The notes under the pieces: model-generated | The model's input: only the letters and a program-made list of their open reading frames with translations | Databases searched by the model: none | What the model was told of the DNA's origin: nothing | Part shown: one piece after another, positions 36,501-44,800 of the stretch | How the letters are laid out: every line of letters begins with the position of its first letter | How positions within the stretch are numbered: the stretch's first letter is position 1 | Source: an uncultured Bacteroidales bacterium | Lineage (GTDB): Bacteria; Bacteroidota; Bacteroidia; Bacteroidales; Paludibacteraceae | Direction of reading: 5' to 3' | NCBI GenBank assembly: GCA_946185835.1 | Contig: CAMHKW010000013.1 | Coordinates: 1 to 50,616 of the forward strand | Length of the DNA stretch: 50,616 nucleotides | Program-made: the position numbers and the translations under genes

Positions 36501-39443
36501 CTCTACAGCAGGAATTTCCACTCCGAAAAACAGACTGTCCGGCACACCTGTAAATGACAATTCAACATATTTGTCAGACCATACAGGTTCCTGAGTGCTT
36601 GTATGTATGTTTGCGTTATAACGCCAGTTCAAGTATTCAATCCATAGTTTGCCGACATCAATATTGCCGATTATGGGTAATTGCACTTTCAGACCTAATA
36701 TCCAGTTGATAACAATCTGTCGTAGCATTTGCTGCCAGCCGGTCAAACCATCTTGGAATGTACCCAACTGTATGCCCTTTCTTTGAGAATATATAACGTT
36801 CACATTGGTCGGAACGAAAAGGTCGTAATTGTTGGAAAGGCTCAGATTGACTCTGTAGTCGTCAGATCTGCTGTCTTCGTCAGTGTCGCACCAGTAAGCA
36901 TTGTCCGATTTTACTGTTGCTTGTGCGAAAGTCTCCTCTTCAAGGGGTGCTATAGGCAGACATACGGCACTCTTCTTATATACTTTGTATGTGAACTCTT
37001 GCGATTTGCCGATATAGTTGTCGGTGGCAGCCTGTTCCACTGTCAAAGTAAGTGTGACGTATGAATTGGAGGTGGGATTAACTTCTGCAAGCGTCAACTG
37101 GTTGTGGGCATACGAGGCAAATCCTGTTCCTATTGTTATGGTAACGTTGATAGGAGATTCGGTATTGTTGGATGAATACGGGTTGTAGTATGTGGTGTTC
37201 TCAACAAGCGGGTTGGCTATGTTGGGAGTGATGACTGACTGTGCTTTGTTGACATGCACGCTGACAAGTAGCGTGGCAGGTGAATAGACATCAGCGTCCG
37301 TCGGCGAGAAACGTGCTTCATATTGTGCATCGCCGGCATCGGGCAAGGTCCCCGGGCGTACCCATGAGAACGTTCCCTCTATGACCTGCTCACCGAGCTT
37401 GGCAACACCTGAGATGACCGATTCCGCCAGCGTCTGTTCGTAGGTGATGTCGGACGCCGTGACAGAAGCGAAATTATCCGGACGTGCGCCAACGGTCATC
37501 AGGGTCTTGCTGACGCACTCGGCAGGCTCGTAGTTGAGGTCGCCGGCTTGGCATACCGTCACCTCTACTTCGGAGTTGATCTTGCTGACGACAAGCTGCC
37601 CCGTAGTGTTATCTACAGTTGCCACGGTTGCGTCAGACGAAGTGTAGCTGACGGCAAGTCCTGAGTTGGCGTATGCTCCGAGGGCGGTACCGGTCAGGCA
37701 CTCGGTGCCGTCTTCCATAGTCCAGATAATCTGTTGCGCAGCGCGGGTGATAGTGGGATGTATGGTGATGGTATTGGGGTTGTACCAGTTGGTATTCTGC
37801 GGCGTGAAGGTGACGGTGTAGTCCTCGCCGGCAGGACGGTTGCGCAGCTCGTCGGCACACGAGAACGTACCGGCAACGCTGTTGCCCTTGTCGTCAACGG
37901 CAGAACCGCCGATCCAGTGGTCCTCGACTTTTTCGCCCGGCGTATAGACATACGACCCGGGTACAGCAGGAGCCGTCAGAGAGGGAGTCACCTTGTTGAT
38001 AGTGTAAGTGACAGACAACTCGGTAGGATAGTAATAGAGACTGCCTGCCTGCGAGGCGGTGATGGTGACGGTACCGTTCTTGATGATAGTCAGCTTGCCA
38101 TCGGCACTGACGGTAGCAACAGACGTGTTGCTCGAGCTATAGGTCACGGTCAGGTTGTTCCTGTTGCCGGTCTGATTGTCGGTGGTATAGGCATCGAAGT
38201 CAATGACGTCGATGGTCTTTATTGCCACATTGCCCGTCGGGAATTCCTGAATGGTCTGGTTGCGCTTTACTATAGTGTAGGTGATTGACTTTTCTGTGGC
38301 ATTGTAATAGCTGTTACCTGCCTGCGAGGCTTTAATAGTGACGGTGCCGTCTTTTTTTATGGTCAGCACGCCGTTAGCATCCACAGTTGCCACAGCTGTA
38401 TTGTTTGACGAATAGGTGATGGGCAGGTTGTTAGCGGTATTGGAGATGTCGTCTTTGGTGTAGGCGTTGTAGTCGGCAGTGAACGAGGTCTCTACGGTCT
38501 GCGAGCCGGTTGGGAAGCCCAGAATGGTCTGGTTGCGCTTTTGACTTACACCGGAAAGGGTGACAGTGGCAGTGCTCTTGCCGTCGGTAATGGTGATGGT
38601 GCCTTTGAAGTTACCTGCTTCGGAAGGACAGAAATAAACCACGAAATCGTAGCCTGAAGCCTTACCCTTGTTGCCGGTGGAGCATGCTCCGCTACCGTTA
38701 TATGCAAACTGATTGCCGCCTACGGCATAGGTATAACCGTCGCGACTCTTGGTGATTTGCCCGGAAATGTTATCAGAAGTTCCTAAGCGCCATACGTTCT
38801 TATCACCGGATGTTAGTTTGACCGTGATATTGCCATTGGTAAGGAAAGAGCGGAAGTTGACAGTTTGGTTAACAGTTTGTCCCCAATAGATGGTACCGAA
38901 ATCCTTGGAAACAGAGGTCGTTCCGTATGTGCCGCCGGTCAGACGGATGTGCTTTGCCATCGGCACTTTCACATTACTGATATAGACGGTCCTTGCAGTA
39001 TGATGTTGATTGTCGGCATTATACTCAACGACTATACTCCCTAAATCTGATGAAAGTCCGGATCCTGATACACTCCTATTTTTGTAAACATAACTATAAT
39101 TTTTAATCCATCGTCCGGAAGAAGATTTAATTATATTTTGAGCTACCGACACGTCTTTACCTCCAAAAGAAATTGAATAGTCTGAGACACCGGGATTATC
39201 AATCATACTTGAAGATGAATTACCCGGCAATCTCGAGTCAAAAGAGAAACTACCGGCAAGGGGAGAAAACACATTATAAGTTGCGATTTCCGGCGAAGAA
39301 AATATCGTGGCTATATATGCCGATTTTTCGCTTGTATCGTACAGCGAGTACCACGTACCGCCGTTGTAGGTTTGAGCAGTTATGCCGCCAAGGCAACTCA
39401 GTGCTGCCACGGCAAGCAGGATATATTTGTAAAACTGTTTCAT
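33501..39443 (-). CDS. giant T9SS-type surface protein with Ig-like repeats
   Basis: 1980 aa. The signal peptide ends near residue 23 (GGITAQ). The N-terminal ~290 residues are a beta-rich region. From about 300 to 490 there are two BIG2-like Ig repeats with TYSS-x-(N/T)-(T/S)-x-VATV and a GTVTI-x-ASQAG core, and a third, diverged copy near 620. The middle (about 830-1500) is unassigned and mostly beta. The region around 1500-1800 resembles long Bacteroidales proteins with repeated DKW/W-x-TI-x-AP motifs. The C-terminus, SLFTADGKLITTVIMQ, then PNGVYLLQTDNHTTKVVL, is a T9SS type A-like sorting domain. The promoter is not evident: no TAnnTTTG is seen in 39444-39600. The stop codon abuts an octamer array. 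Confidence 0.85.
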   Translation of the reverse strand: MKQFYKYILLAVAALSCLGGITAQTYNGGTWYSLYDTSEKSAYIATIFSSPEIATYNVFSPLAGSFSFDSRLPGNSSSSMIDNPGVSDYSISFGGKDVSVAQNIIKSSSGRWIKNYSYVYKNRSVSGSGLSSDLGSIVVEYNADNQHHTARTVYISNVKVPMAKHIRLTGGTYGTTSVSKDFGTIYWGQTVNQTVNFRSFLTNGNITVKLTSGDKNVWRLGTSDNISGQITKSRDGYTYAVGGNQFAYNGSGACSTGNKGKASGYDFVVYFCPSEAGNFKGTITITDGKSTATVTLSGVSQKRNQTILGFPTGSQTVETSFTADYNAYTKDDISNTANNLPITYSSNNTAVATVDANGVLTIKKDGTVTIKASQAGNSYYNATEKSITYTIVKRNQTIQEFPTGNVAIKTIDVIDFDAYTTDNQTGNRNNLTVTYSSSNTSVATVSADGKLTIIKNGTVTITASQAGSLYYYPTELSVTYTINKVTPSLTAPAVPGSYVYTPGEKVEDHWIGGSAVDDKGNSVAGTFSCADELRNRPAGEDYTVTFTPQNTNWYNPNTITIHPTITRAAQQIIWTMEDGTECLTGTALGAYANSGLAVSYTSSDATVATVDNTTGQLVVSKINSEVEVTVCQAGDLNYEPAECVSKTLMTVGARPDNFASVTASDITYEQTLAESVISGVAKLGEQVIEGTFSWVRPGTLPDAGDAQYEARFSPTDADVYSPATLLVSVHVNKAQSVITPNIANPLVENTTYYNPYSSNNTESPINVTITIGTGFASYAHNQLTLAEVNPTSNSYVTLTLTVEQAATDNYIGKSQEFTYKVYKKSAVCLPIAPLEEETFAQATVKSDNAYWCDTDEDSRSDDYRVNLSLSNNYDLFVPTNVNVIYSQRKGIQLGTFQDGLTGWQQMLRQIVINWILGLKVQLPIIGNIDVGKLWIEYLNWRYNANIHTSTQEPVWSDKYVELSFTGVPDSLFFGVEIPAVETRAHINLEFDYSGKHYQFDREILPVQFPATQKWWSVEVYKGGKWVEMDKWSVKTRDGESNETERAYALDSTVRSVRIHYKGNFAGFVKNLTITRKHYIKYAEPATLTFGTSSPLHPLQEPQRVNIRYSSIAASAGDYCDNQEGYIVVSSSKPDVFYADVDTIRQNANFDLTGNYDVNIRCTDINATGDIIFRSSDGLEYRLPVRSENIDITAANPATDLFRTGTEQSFAESTAYRGITDLDLSGCFDESGEPLYDTLYIFGVTGNVGNAQGYHDFSGGLQRLPVVNTPSASIGCNAHTPCFVYRRNGNAYSHAHTVQAASDRLGVLTDDNTKLYLTGYCPFANTGTADEGMGFVCFTGKTDVYLENFEASSRNHTISGSSTPEPQDQTFYLGDNYLSNGIGTLLAWTNSEANIHLKGQNSLRAAYGKQIGKATARSRDITIDMSEIEGTQIPAAAITFLPQADNDAWNLTIDDKWLDGERTYGELILQGSQGAGSIDVGTPYATVNIDAKDALGEDLVKMADVGDAIKKIGCRLYMAENKGQGVSVYGIGDYYEPAADAWTAALPGRTMNARNTQKRILTTMLDKVNVDGETATAITNTDPYDATERQTLIVNAPADKWQTIVAPFDVTDVYVVEAMPEAQLDRLSIADGKARQAKANKELLAYLAAEIPSEESALKADKSTIILISNWIAQKRDAATADGGDACPASGKAAYNTRGIYQLEQYDPNFYEPGKSNIATASWYLYEIDSDDAPQQWTTKSDDDVSAFDSRWRPVHRTDGLDGLLMQQGKTYAWQLPYCAICPDNDNWDYWSGKLIIFEGYSSQTIDGTDDALYNIETADALVPTNTAYFAGNTSLAPLTLSTPSFVLDNDPASETYEYFVSVPAGTEVAPLTPCLQANISAPAGMKPRMVARMGKIVYEKADTDVTTALQYANADSHITATADGNNLIITATKATTMSLFTADGKLITTVIMQPSQTWQTSLPNGVYLLQTDNHTTKVVL

Positions 39444-39748
39444 CGAATGTCTTATTTTGTTTGCCAGCGGACGGGATGAGATTTCTGTCGTCGAATGTCC
39501 GCAAGGTCGGTTGTTCTTATTGTCTACTAATTACGCTAATTCTTACTAATTTCTTTGTCTACGATTTTTTGTCAACAGAGTGAACTGAGAAAATCTGTTT
39601 AATCTGCGGTTTCCTTTTTTCTTTTGTCAACTGAGAAAGCTGAGAGGGCTTTTTTACGCGTGGTGGAATTCTCTATGAGACGAGTCACAGCCTCGTCTCT
39701 ACGTGCCGGCAGCTGTGCTATTTGTCAGCGGAAAATTCCATTCTATTA
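39444..39748. other. intergenic region with a GAGACGAG hairpin
   Basis: Mostly A/T-rich with no supported gene. GAGACGAG (39677-39684) and CTCGTCTC (39692-39699) form a perfect 8-bp stem with a 7-nt loop, similar in style to GAGACG-type extragenic palindromes of other bacteria. Two diverged copies of a GTCAAC...AACTGAGAAA-like segment lie around 39570-39645. The long T-rich runs do not follow the stem, so it is not a clear terminator. Confidence 0.6.
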
Positions 39749-39823
39749 TCTAACTTCTAACAGGCGAAGCCTATCTAACTTCTATCAGGCGAAGTCGGTC
39801 TAACTTCTAACAGGCGAAGCCGG
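39749..39823. repeat. 25-bp tandem repeat overlapping a stop codon
   Basis: Three units start at 39749, 39774 and 39799, each beginning TCTAACTTCTA and containing CAGGCGAAG. The second and third units encode the last residues of the 314-aa protein (LLEVRPTSPDRS), and the stop at 39775-39777 lies at the second unit's edge. The first unit is in the 3' untranslated region. Confidence 0.9.
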
Positions 39824-40719
39824 TCTTTCTTTTTCTTCATGGCTTTCCGTAGTGCGTAGGCGCTTGCCATGGCGGTGAGTATCCATACTCCGTTGCCTAC
39901 GGGTGCGTCCCACGGGCGGTAGCGGTCGTTGAGGCTGTTGTCGGTCTGATACGAATAGAACCAGTCTAAGAAAGCCTTCCACGTAAGACTGCCCGGCAGG
40001 TTGTTATTACTAAGGAACTGTTGCCAGAGTTCCTCGAGCTTAGCCATGTCATAGTATAGGTAGTCGTGGTTGTCGTTGAGTTCGTCGTAGTCTTTCCAAG
40101 CATTCATACCACCGTACTCACCGGTGCTTGTTATCCAGTTGATAAACGACTGATAAATATTTCCGGGTCCGCCGCCGGGTGCGAAATGACGCTGTCCTAA
40201 TGCCACTCCACCGTCGGCGAGCACCTGCGGCGTTGTGTTCAGCCCTACCCTACCGGTCGGCATGCCGGTTGCGACAAAAGGACGTGCAGCGGGAGCGTTG
40301 CGGAAGGGGCGTGTGACATTCGAACTCATACCACGGTAGCCGATGCTTCCTTTTTTCGCGGACGAGACGATGCCGTTGACATAACTCACGCCGCCTGCAT
40401 AGCCTGCACCTGCGTAGCTGTGAGCCGGCGAGCGGCGGGAGGCAGCCGTGGTGGGCGAGTAGCTGCCGGCAGCGGAATACGAATTAACACGCGCCGAAGA
40501 GCCCGTATGTAGTGAGCCTGTCGACGTATATATACCGTAGGTTGTATTGTTGTTGAAAGAACGCTGCGAAGGACGGGTAGTCAGATACGAGTAGGTAGAA
40601 CCAAACGACTGTGCATAGGTAGAGACACTGACTACCATAGCACACATTGCAGCTATGAGATAGAGCTTTGCGCTCGACAACACAACATGCATCAGTCTTC
40701 TTTCTTGTACCTTCATCAT
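39775..40719 (-). CDS. secreted Ser/Tyr/Gly-rich protein with C-terminal membrane-sorting-like tail
   Basis: 314 aa. The N-terminal signal peptide (about residues 17-37, ending STYAQ) follows a basic leader; a downstream Met at residue 2 is an equally possible start. Residues about 38-180 are low-complexity, rich in Ser, Tyr, Gly, Ala and Arg. Residues about 190-265 are a compact region with many Trp and Tyr (FLDWFYSYQTDN). The tail DAPVGNGVWILTAMASAYAL followed by RKAMKKKK has the three-part form of a sorting signal: short motif, hydrophobic helix, basic cluster. The last ~14 residues come from a 25-bp tandem repeat. A similar tail is on the next upstream gene product (41221-41736). Function unknown. 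Confidence 0.75.
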   Translation of the reverse strand: MMKVQERRLMHVVLSSAKLYLIAAMCAMVVSVSTYAQSFGSTYSYLTTRPSQRSFNNNTTYGIYTSTGSLHTGSSARVNSYSAAGSYSPTTAASRRSPAHSYAGAGYAGGVSYVNGIVSSAKKGSIGYRGMSSNVTRPFRNAPAARPFVATGMPTGRVGLNTTPQVLADGGVALGQRHFAPGGGPGNIYQSFINWITSTGEYGGMNAWKDYDELNDNHDYLYYDMAKLEELWQQFLSNNNLPGSLTWKAFLDWFYSYQTDNSLNDRYRPWDAPVGNGVWILTAMASAYALRKAMKKKKDRLRLLEVRPTSPDRS

Positions 40720-40971
40720 CTATTCTGTCAGTCGACAGATTATCTCTGCCCGCATCTACTCCTTATTACTATTATTTGAAGAACGCTTTGCCTTAACAAA
40801 CAGCTTGTTCTTCAATGGGCAGAATCCGTTATTCGTCAATACTAATTTCTAAAACGCCACAAAGTTACGCCTTTTGTTTTACCTGAACAAAAAAGACGGG
40901 TGTTTTCGTAAGCCAAGTGCAGACTTTATTAAAAAATCGCACTTTTCCAAATCAGAAAAGCACGATTTTTT
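40720..40971 (-). promoter_or_regulatory. promoter and terminator between the two small secreted-protein genes
   Basis: A minus-strand -7 element TAACTTTG is at 40860-40867, giving a leader of about 140 nt for the 314-aa gene. A terminator at 40931-40971 has a 9-bp outer stem (AAAAAATCG with CGATTTTTT), a 2x2 internal loop and a 6-bp inner stem (CTTTTC with GAAAAG), with T-runs on both strands. It likely separates the transcript from 41221 from this one. Confidence 0.65.
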
Positions 40972-41040
40972 AATATCAATCTTAAAAATTGAATATCGAG
41001 ATGTCAAAAGCGACCATTTCCTGCGGGTTGCCCATTGCCG

Positions 41041-41220
41041 AGATCTTTTGCCAATGGTTGCCGCCGTTGCCGATGGTGCCGATGGTGCCGATGGTTGCCG
41101 CAATTGAAAACCGGCGTTCCCGGAGGGCGGGATGGCGAGATGACGAGATCACGAGATGGCGGGAAGACGGGATGACGAAATCACGAGATGTCGGGATGAC
41201 GGGATGGCGAGTTTTCGAGA
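41041..41220. repeat. 9-bp tandem repeat, decayed B module and octamer array
   Basis: Three units of about GGTGCCGAT (41058-41095) are followed by a decayed B module (41097-41116) and then octamer-like units (GATGACGA, GATCACGA, GATGTCGG) from about 41128 to beyond 41220. The array continues into the 3' end of the 171-aa gene. No independent gene is seen. Confidence 0.75.
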
Positions 41221-41736
41221 TCACGATATGTCGGGATGACGGGATTTTCTATAGAGCCTAAATCCGTAGCCCATGGCGAGCAGGAGCATGAGCAACAGCG
41301 GCATTGAGCCGATGGGGTCGTCGTGAACCTCATCGTGGTGTTCGCCCGGTTCGCCTTCACCGCCGAAGCCCTTGCGGCGTCCTGTTGGTGGTCGCGAGCT
41401 GAGCGAGGTGGCACCGGGCTCGGTGATGTTCGAGGAGTAGTGGCTGCCTGATGCCGCCATGGCAGCTGTCGACTGCATGTCATAGCCGATAGGGTTATCA
41501 AGTTCGGTGCCGCCTGCGAAAGGCCGGCTGTCCAATAACGTGGGCTGATGGTGAGAAACAGAAGCAGAGGCCGTAGCACCATAGGGACGATACGAAGAGT
41601 ACTGCTGACGCCCATTGGCACGGGCAGGCGACTGCTGATAGACACGTGTGTAGGTAGTCGATGACACCTGCGCTGCCATCGGCAAGGTGCCGACAGCAAG
41701 CAGGAAGAACAATACTATCAAACTATATCTTTTCAT
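41221..41736 (-). CDS. small secreted Ser/Tyr-rich protein with sorting-like C-terminus
   Basis: 171 aa. The signal peptide ends near residue 22 (PMAAQ). The mature part is low-complexity: Ser, Tyr, Arg, Gly and Ala (for example QQYSSYRPYGATASAS). The tail is DDPIGSMPLLLMLLLAMGYG then FRLYRK, a motif-helix-basic arrangement like that of the 314-aa protein (DAPVG, hydrophobic helix, lysines). After RK the reading frame runs into an octamer array, which supplies the last residues SRHPDIS and the stop, so the original end was probably just after YRK. Function unknown. It lies between two giant T9SS cargo genes, which suggests a surface or envelope role. Confidence 0.7.
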   Translation of the reverse strand: MKRYSLIVLFFLLAVGTLPMAAQVSSTTYTRVYQQSPARANGRQQYSSYRPYGATASASVSHHQPTLLDSRPFAGGTELDNPIGYDMQSTAAMAASGSHYSSNITEPGATSLSSRPPTGRRKGFGGEGEPGEHHDEVHDDPIGSMPLLLMLLLAMGYGFRLYRKSRHPDIS

Positions 41737-41759
41737 GTTGAATGTGATTTACGGTTGAA

Positions 41760-41850
41760 GTTTATATTTTTTTCGGTTTCGGGATTTCTGGATTTCGTGA
41801 TACCGGGATATCAGAATACCGGAATACCAGGATACCGATTTTTCGAGAAT
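41760..41850. repeat. degenerate octamer array
   Basis: Units of the type GGGATTTC, GGGATATC, GGAATACC and GGATACCG fill the space up to the stop of the 1793-aa gene. The same arrangement is seen 3' of the genes ending at 17406 and 33501. Confidence 0.7.
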
Positions 41851-44800
41851 TTAGTAGACTATTGTTCTTATTGTCTGTGCGTTGCTATTGCCTACCACAC
41901 GTACGTTGTATACGCCTGTAGGCAAGCCTGCGAGTTGCATTCGTCCGTTGGCAGCCTGCTGTGTGATGTTAGCATTGCCGGTAGTACCATGATTGCTATA
42001 CAGCAGTTTTCCAGTCATGTCGTAGACGTAGACGCGTGCGCCGTCGGGCAGTCCGTGCAGCACTATAGTGCCGTCGTAGCCGTTGGCGGCGAGTCGCGAG
42101 AGCTCACCCTGACTGCCGATGTCGGTTCCGATGTCAGCTTGCTGCCGTATCTTAAGACGGAGCGTGAAGCGTGTGTCGTTGCCCTTAGGCATGGCGTCGG
42201 TCGAGAAGACATAGGCGTCTTGTAGCAGGTCCCACTCCAGCTGCTCTTCGTTGTCGACGATGATGATCTGTTCGAAGTAACTCAGGTCGGAGTGCTCGCT
42301 GAGGGCGATAGTGAAGTCGCCGGCGGTAGCTGTCAGGTATCCGAGCGGTATCTCAGTGATAGCGGCTTCGGGCAAGGCATTGAAGGCAATACGATAGCCG
42401 TCCATCACGGTATAGAGTTTGAGCTTCGAGGTGGTGGCATCTATTGACTTCTCCTTATCATTAAGGTCGAACAGAGCCGAGTAGTCGTCGTTGATGGTCA
42501 GACCGGCAACATCGTGCTTGCCGTTGTCGGCTGTGAGGCTGAAGTCGACTATCAGCTCGCGATGGTTACCTGACGACTGAGTTACGGCATGCGTTGGTGC
42601 CTTGAGCGAGCGGTTAGCGGCAGCCGTGAAGCTGAGGGTTCCGGTTACTGTCGTCTGAACGAAGAAAGGATAGAAGGGTTCTATCTTATCTGCTGCCAGA
42701 CGCAGGTCTTCGTAGTCGTAGTCCATCTTGTTGAATATGGTGTAGTACTTATGTGTCTCGGTCGTCCAGTCATAGTGTCCATCCCAAGCTCCATTGACAA
42801 GGTGAGGAGTCAACCCGTCGCTGACGATGCCGGTGACGTTGTTTATCGCCGCAAAGAAGGGGTTACCTATCAGGTTCCAGCCTACGTTGTTGGCTGAGAG
42901 TGTGCCTTCGGTATACTGTTCCATACCCCAAGCCGTAACCGCTGGTTTGCAGTCGGGTTCCGACCATGCGCCTGTGATTAGCGGGAAGCGCAGTATGCCG
43001 TACCAGCGTGAGTTGCGAGGTTTGATGGCTATCTCGTATCCGACACCGCGCGAGACGTGGTCAGCGCCGTTCCATGCAGCTGTCCACTGCGGTGTGGTGG
43101 CGTACTTGGGCGTCTCGGTACGACCCTTGCCCGAGTAGGTGTAGATCCATGCTGTCCAGTCGCCGGTGCCTTCCTCGTTGGTGATAGCCGAGAAGGCGAC
43201 GTCGCGCGGGAAGGCTGTCATGTAGTACATGGCATTGTCGAGGGTGAGGTCGTAATAGACTCCGTTGCCCGGGTTGCCGACACCTGACAGAGTCTTGCCT
43301 GATGCCACAAGCATCTGTGGCAGACGGTAGTCCTTCGATGCGTCAAGCCACGAGAAGCCGCCGCGCAGATAGACGTTCTGCACACCGAGGTCGTTGTCCG
43401 AGACATTGAGTTTGCCACCCGGATAGATATACAGATTGTTGAAGGTGCAGGCAGTAGCGTTACCTGCGGGTTTGGTGACTTCGAGTTGTGCGCCGTTGCG
43501 TATGACGATGTCAAACGGACGAATGACGAGGTTCTTAGTTTCTTGCGAGCCGTCACCTGCAAGGTTGCGCAAGTCGATGGCGGTCTTGGGTGTGGCAGCC
43601 GGACTATTGGTAGCGGTAAGGATAAACGGTATCGGTATCAATGCCTGCTTGGCAGTGCTACTCTCCTGAACCTCGATAATCATAGTCTTCATGGCATAGG
43701 TAGCGAGCGTGCTCAGGTTAGGCAGACCCGAAAGCTTCATCAGGTCACCCGTCAGTGCAGCGAGTGTAGGTTTGGGCGTTACTTCGGTGCCGTCGATCTT
43801 CACACTTGTAAGTGTGGTGTTGGCAGCGCAACGGAGAGCCATCTCGTTCTCGCCCCACTCCATTACACTGATATTGGCGGTCTCGACGGTGGTGATAGGT
43901 ATGAGGTAGATATCGTTGACACCGCTGGCATAGGTACCCCATGCAGAAGCGTTGTAATAGCGCAGGAACTTATTGGTTCCGGCATCGAGGGTATATTTCC
44001 ATGTCGAGCCTTCAACGGTGGTGGTTACTGTCCACTCGTATGAGCCTTCATCACCTGTAGCCGGGTCGGAATTAATAGCTGTGATAGCGGCCCTATTGTT
44101 GACGGTAGTAGTGGTTAGACTACCACATAGACCTTTGTTAGAGTAACCTGAGAAGCGGAGTTTCTCGCCTTTGGATTGATATAGGTCAGCATCGCCTGTG
44201 GTTGACTTGACAGGCCAGAGAGTGTAGTTGAGTGTGGCGGGACCTTTACATGTCCATGTTGTTTCGTCCACGTCAAGTAGTACGCCTGCAGGTTGGCTTG
44301 CTGAGGCTATGTCGGCGGGCAGAGCATACCAGTTGCCGCCTTGCTTAACCGCAATGGCAAATGCACTCGGCATATTACGCACATGCACATCCTTTGTGGA
44401 ATAATAATCGGTGTTGGTCTGATAGGTTGCCGTTACCGTTATATCCGTCGGAGTACCCGTGCCTGCCGATGTTGGATAGTAGTGTACGTAAACCGCAGCG
44501 TCGGATATGTCTCCGCCTGCATCCGCCGTGATGTCTATCGTGGCTGTCGTCGCGTTGTATTTGACGCCGCTTGCGGAGAACATGATGCCGCTGCTTGCCG
44601 GAGTGCTCAGACGAACCGCACTTCCCGGCACGAGGTTGATGGCGTTCAGTGTCAGTGTGTTAACAGCCATGACGGATTTGCCGTTCGTCGAAGTGATATA
44701 TACGTTGTCGCCTGTCAGGTGCACTTCCGGTTCGGGGCACCATGCCAAGGGGTCGGAATACTGCATCCACAAGGCGTAGAACGTCTTATTCCCGTAGTCG

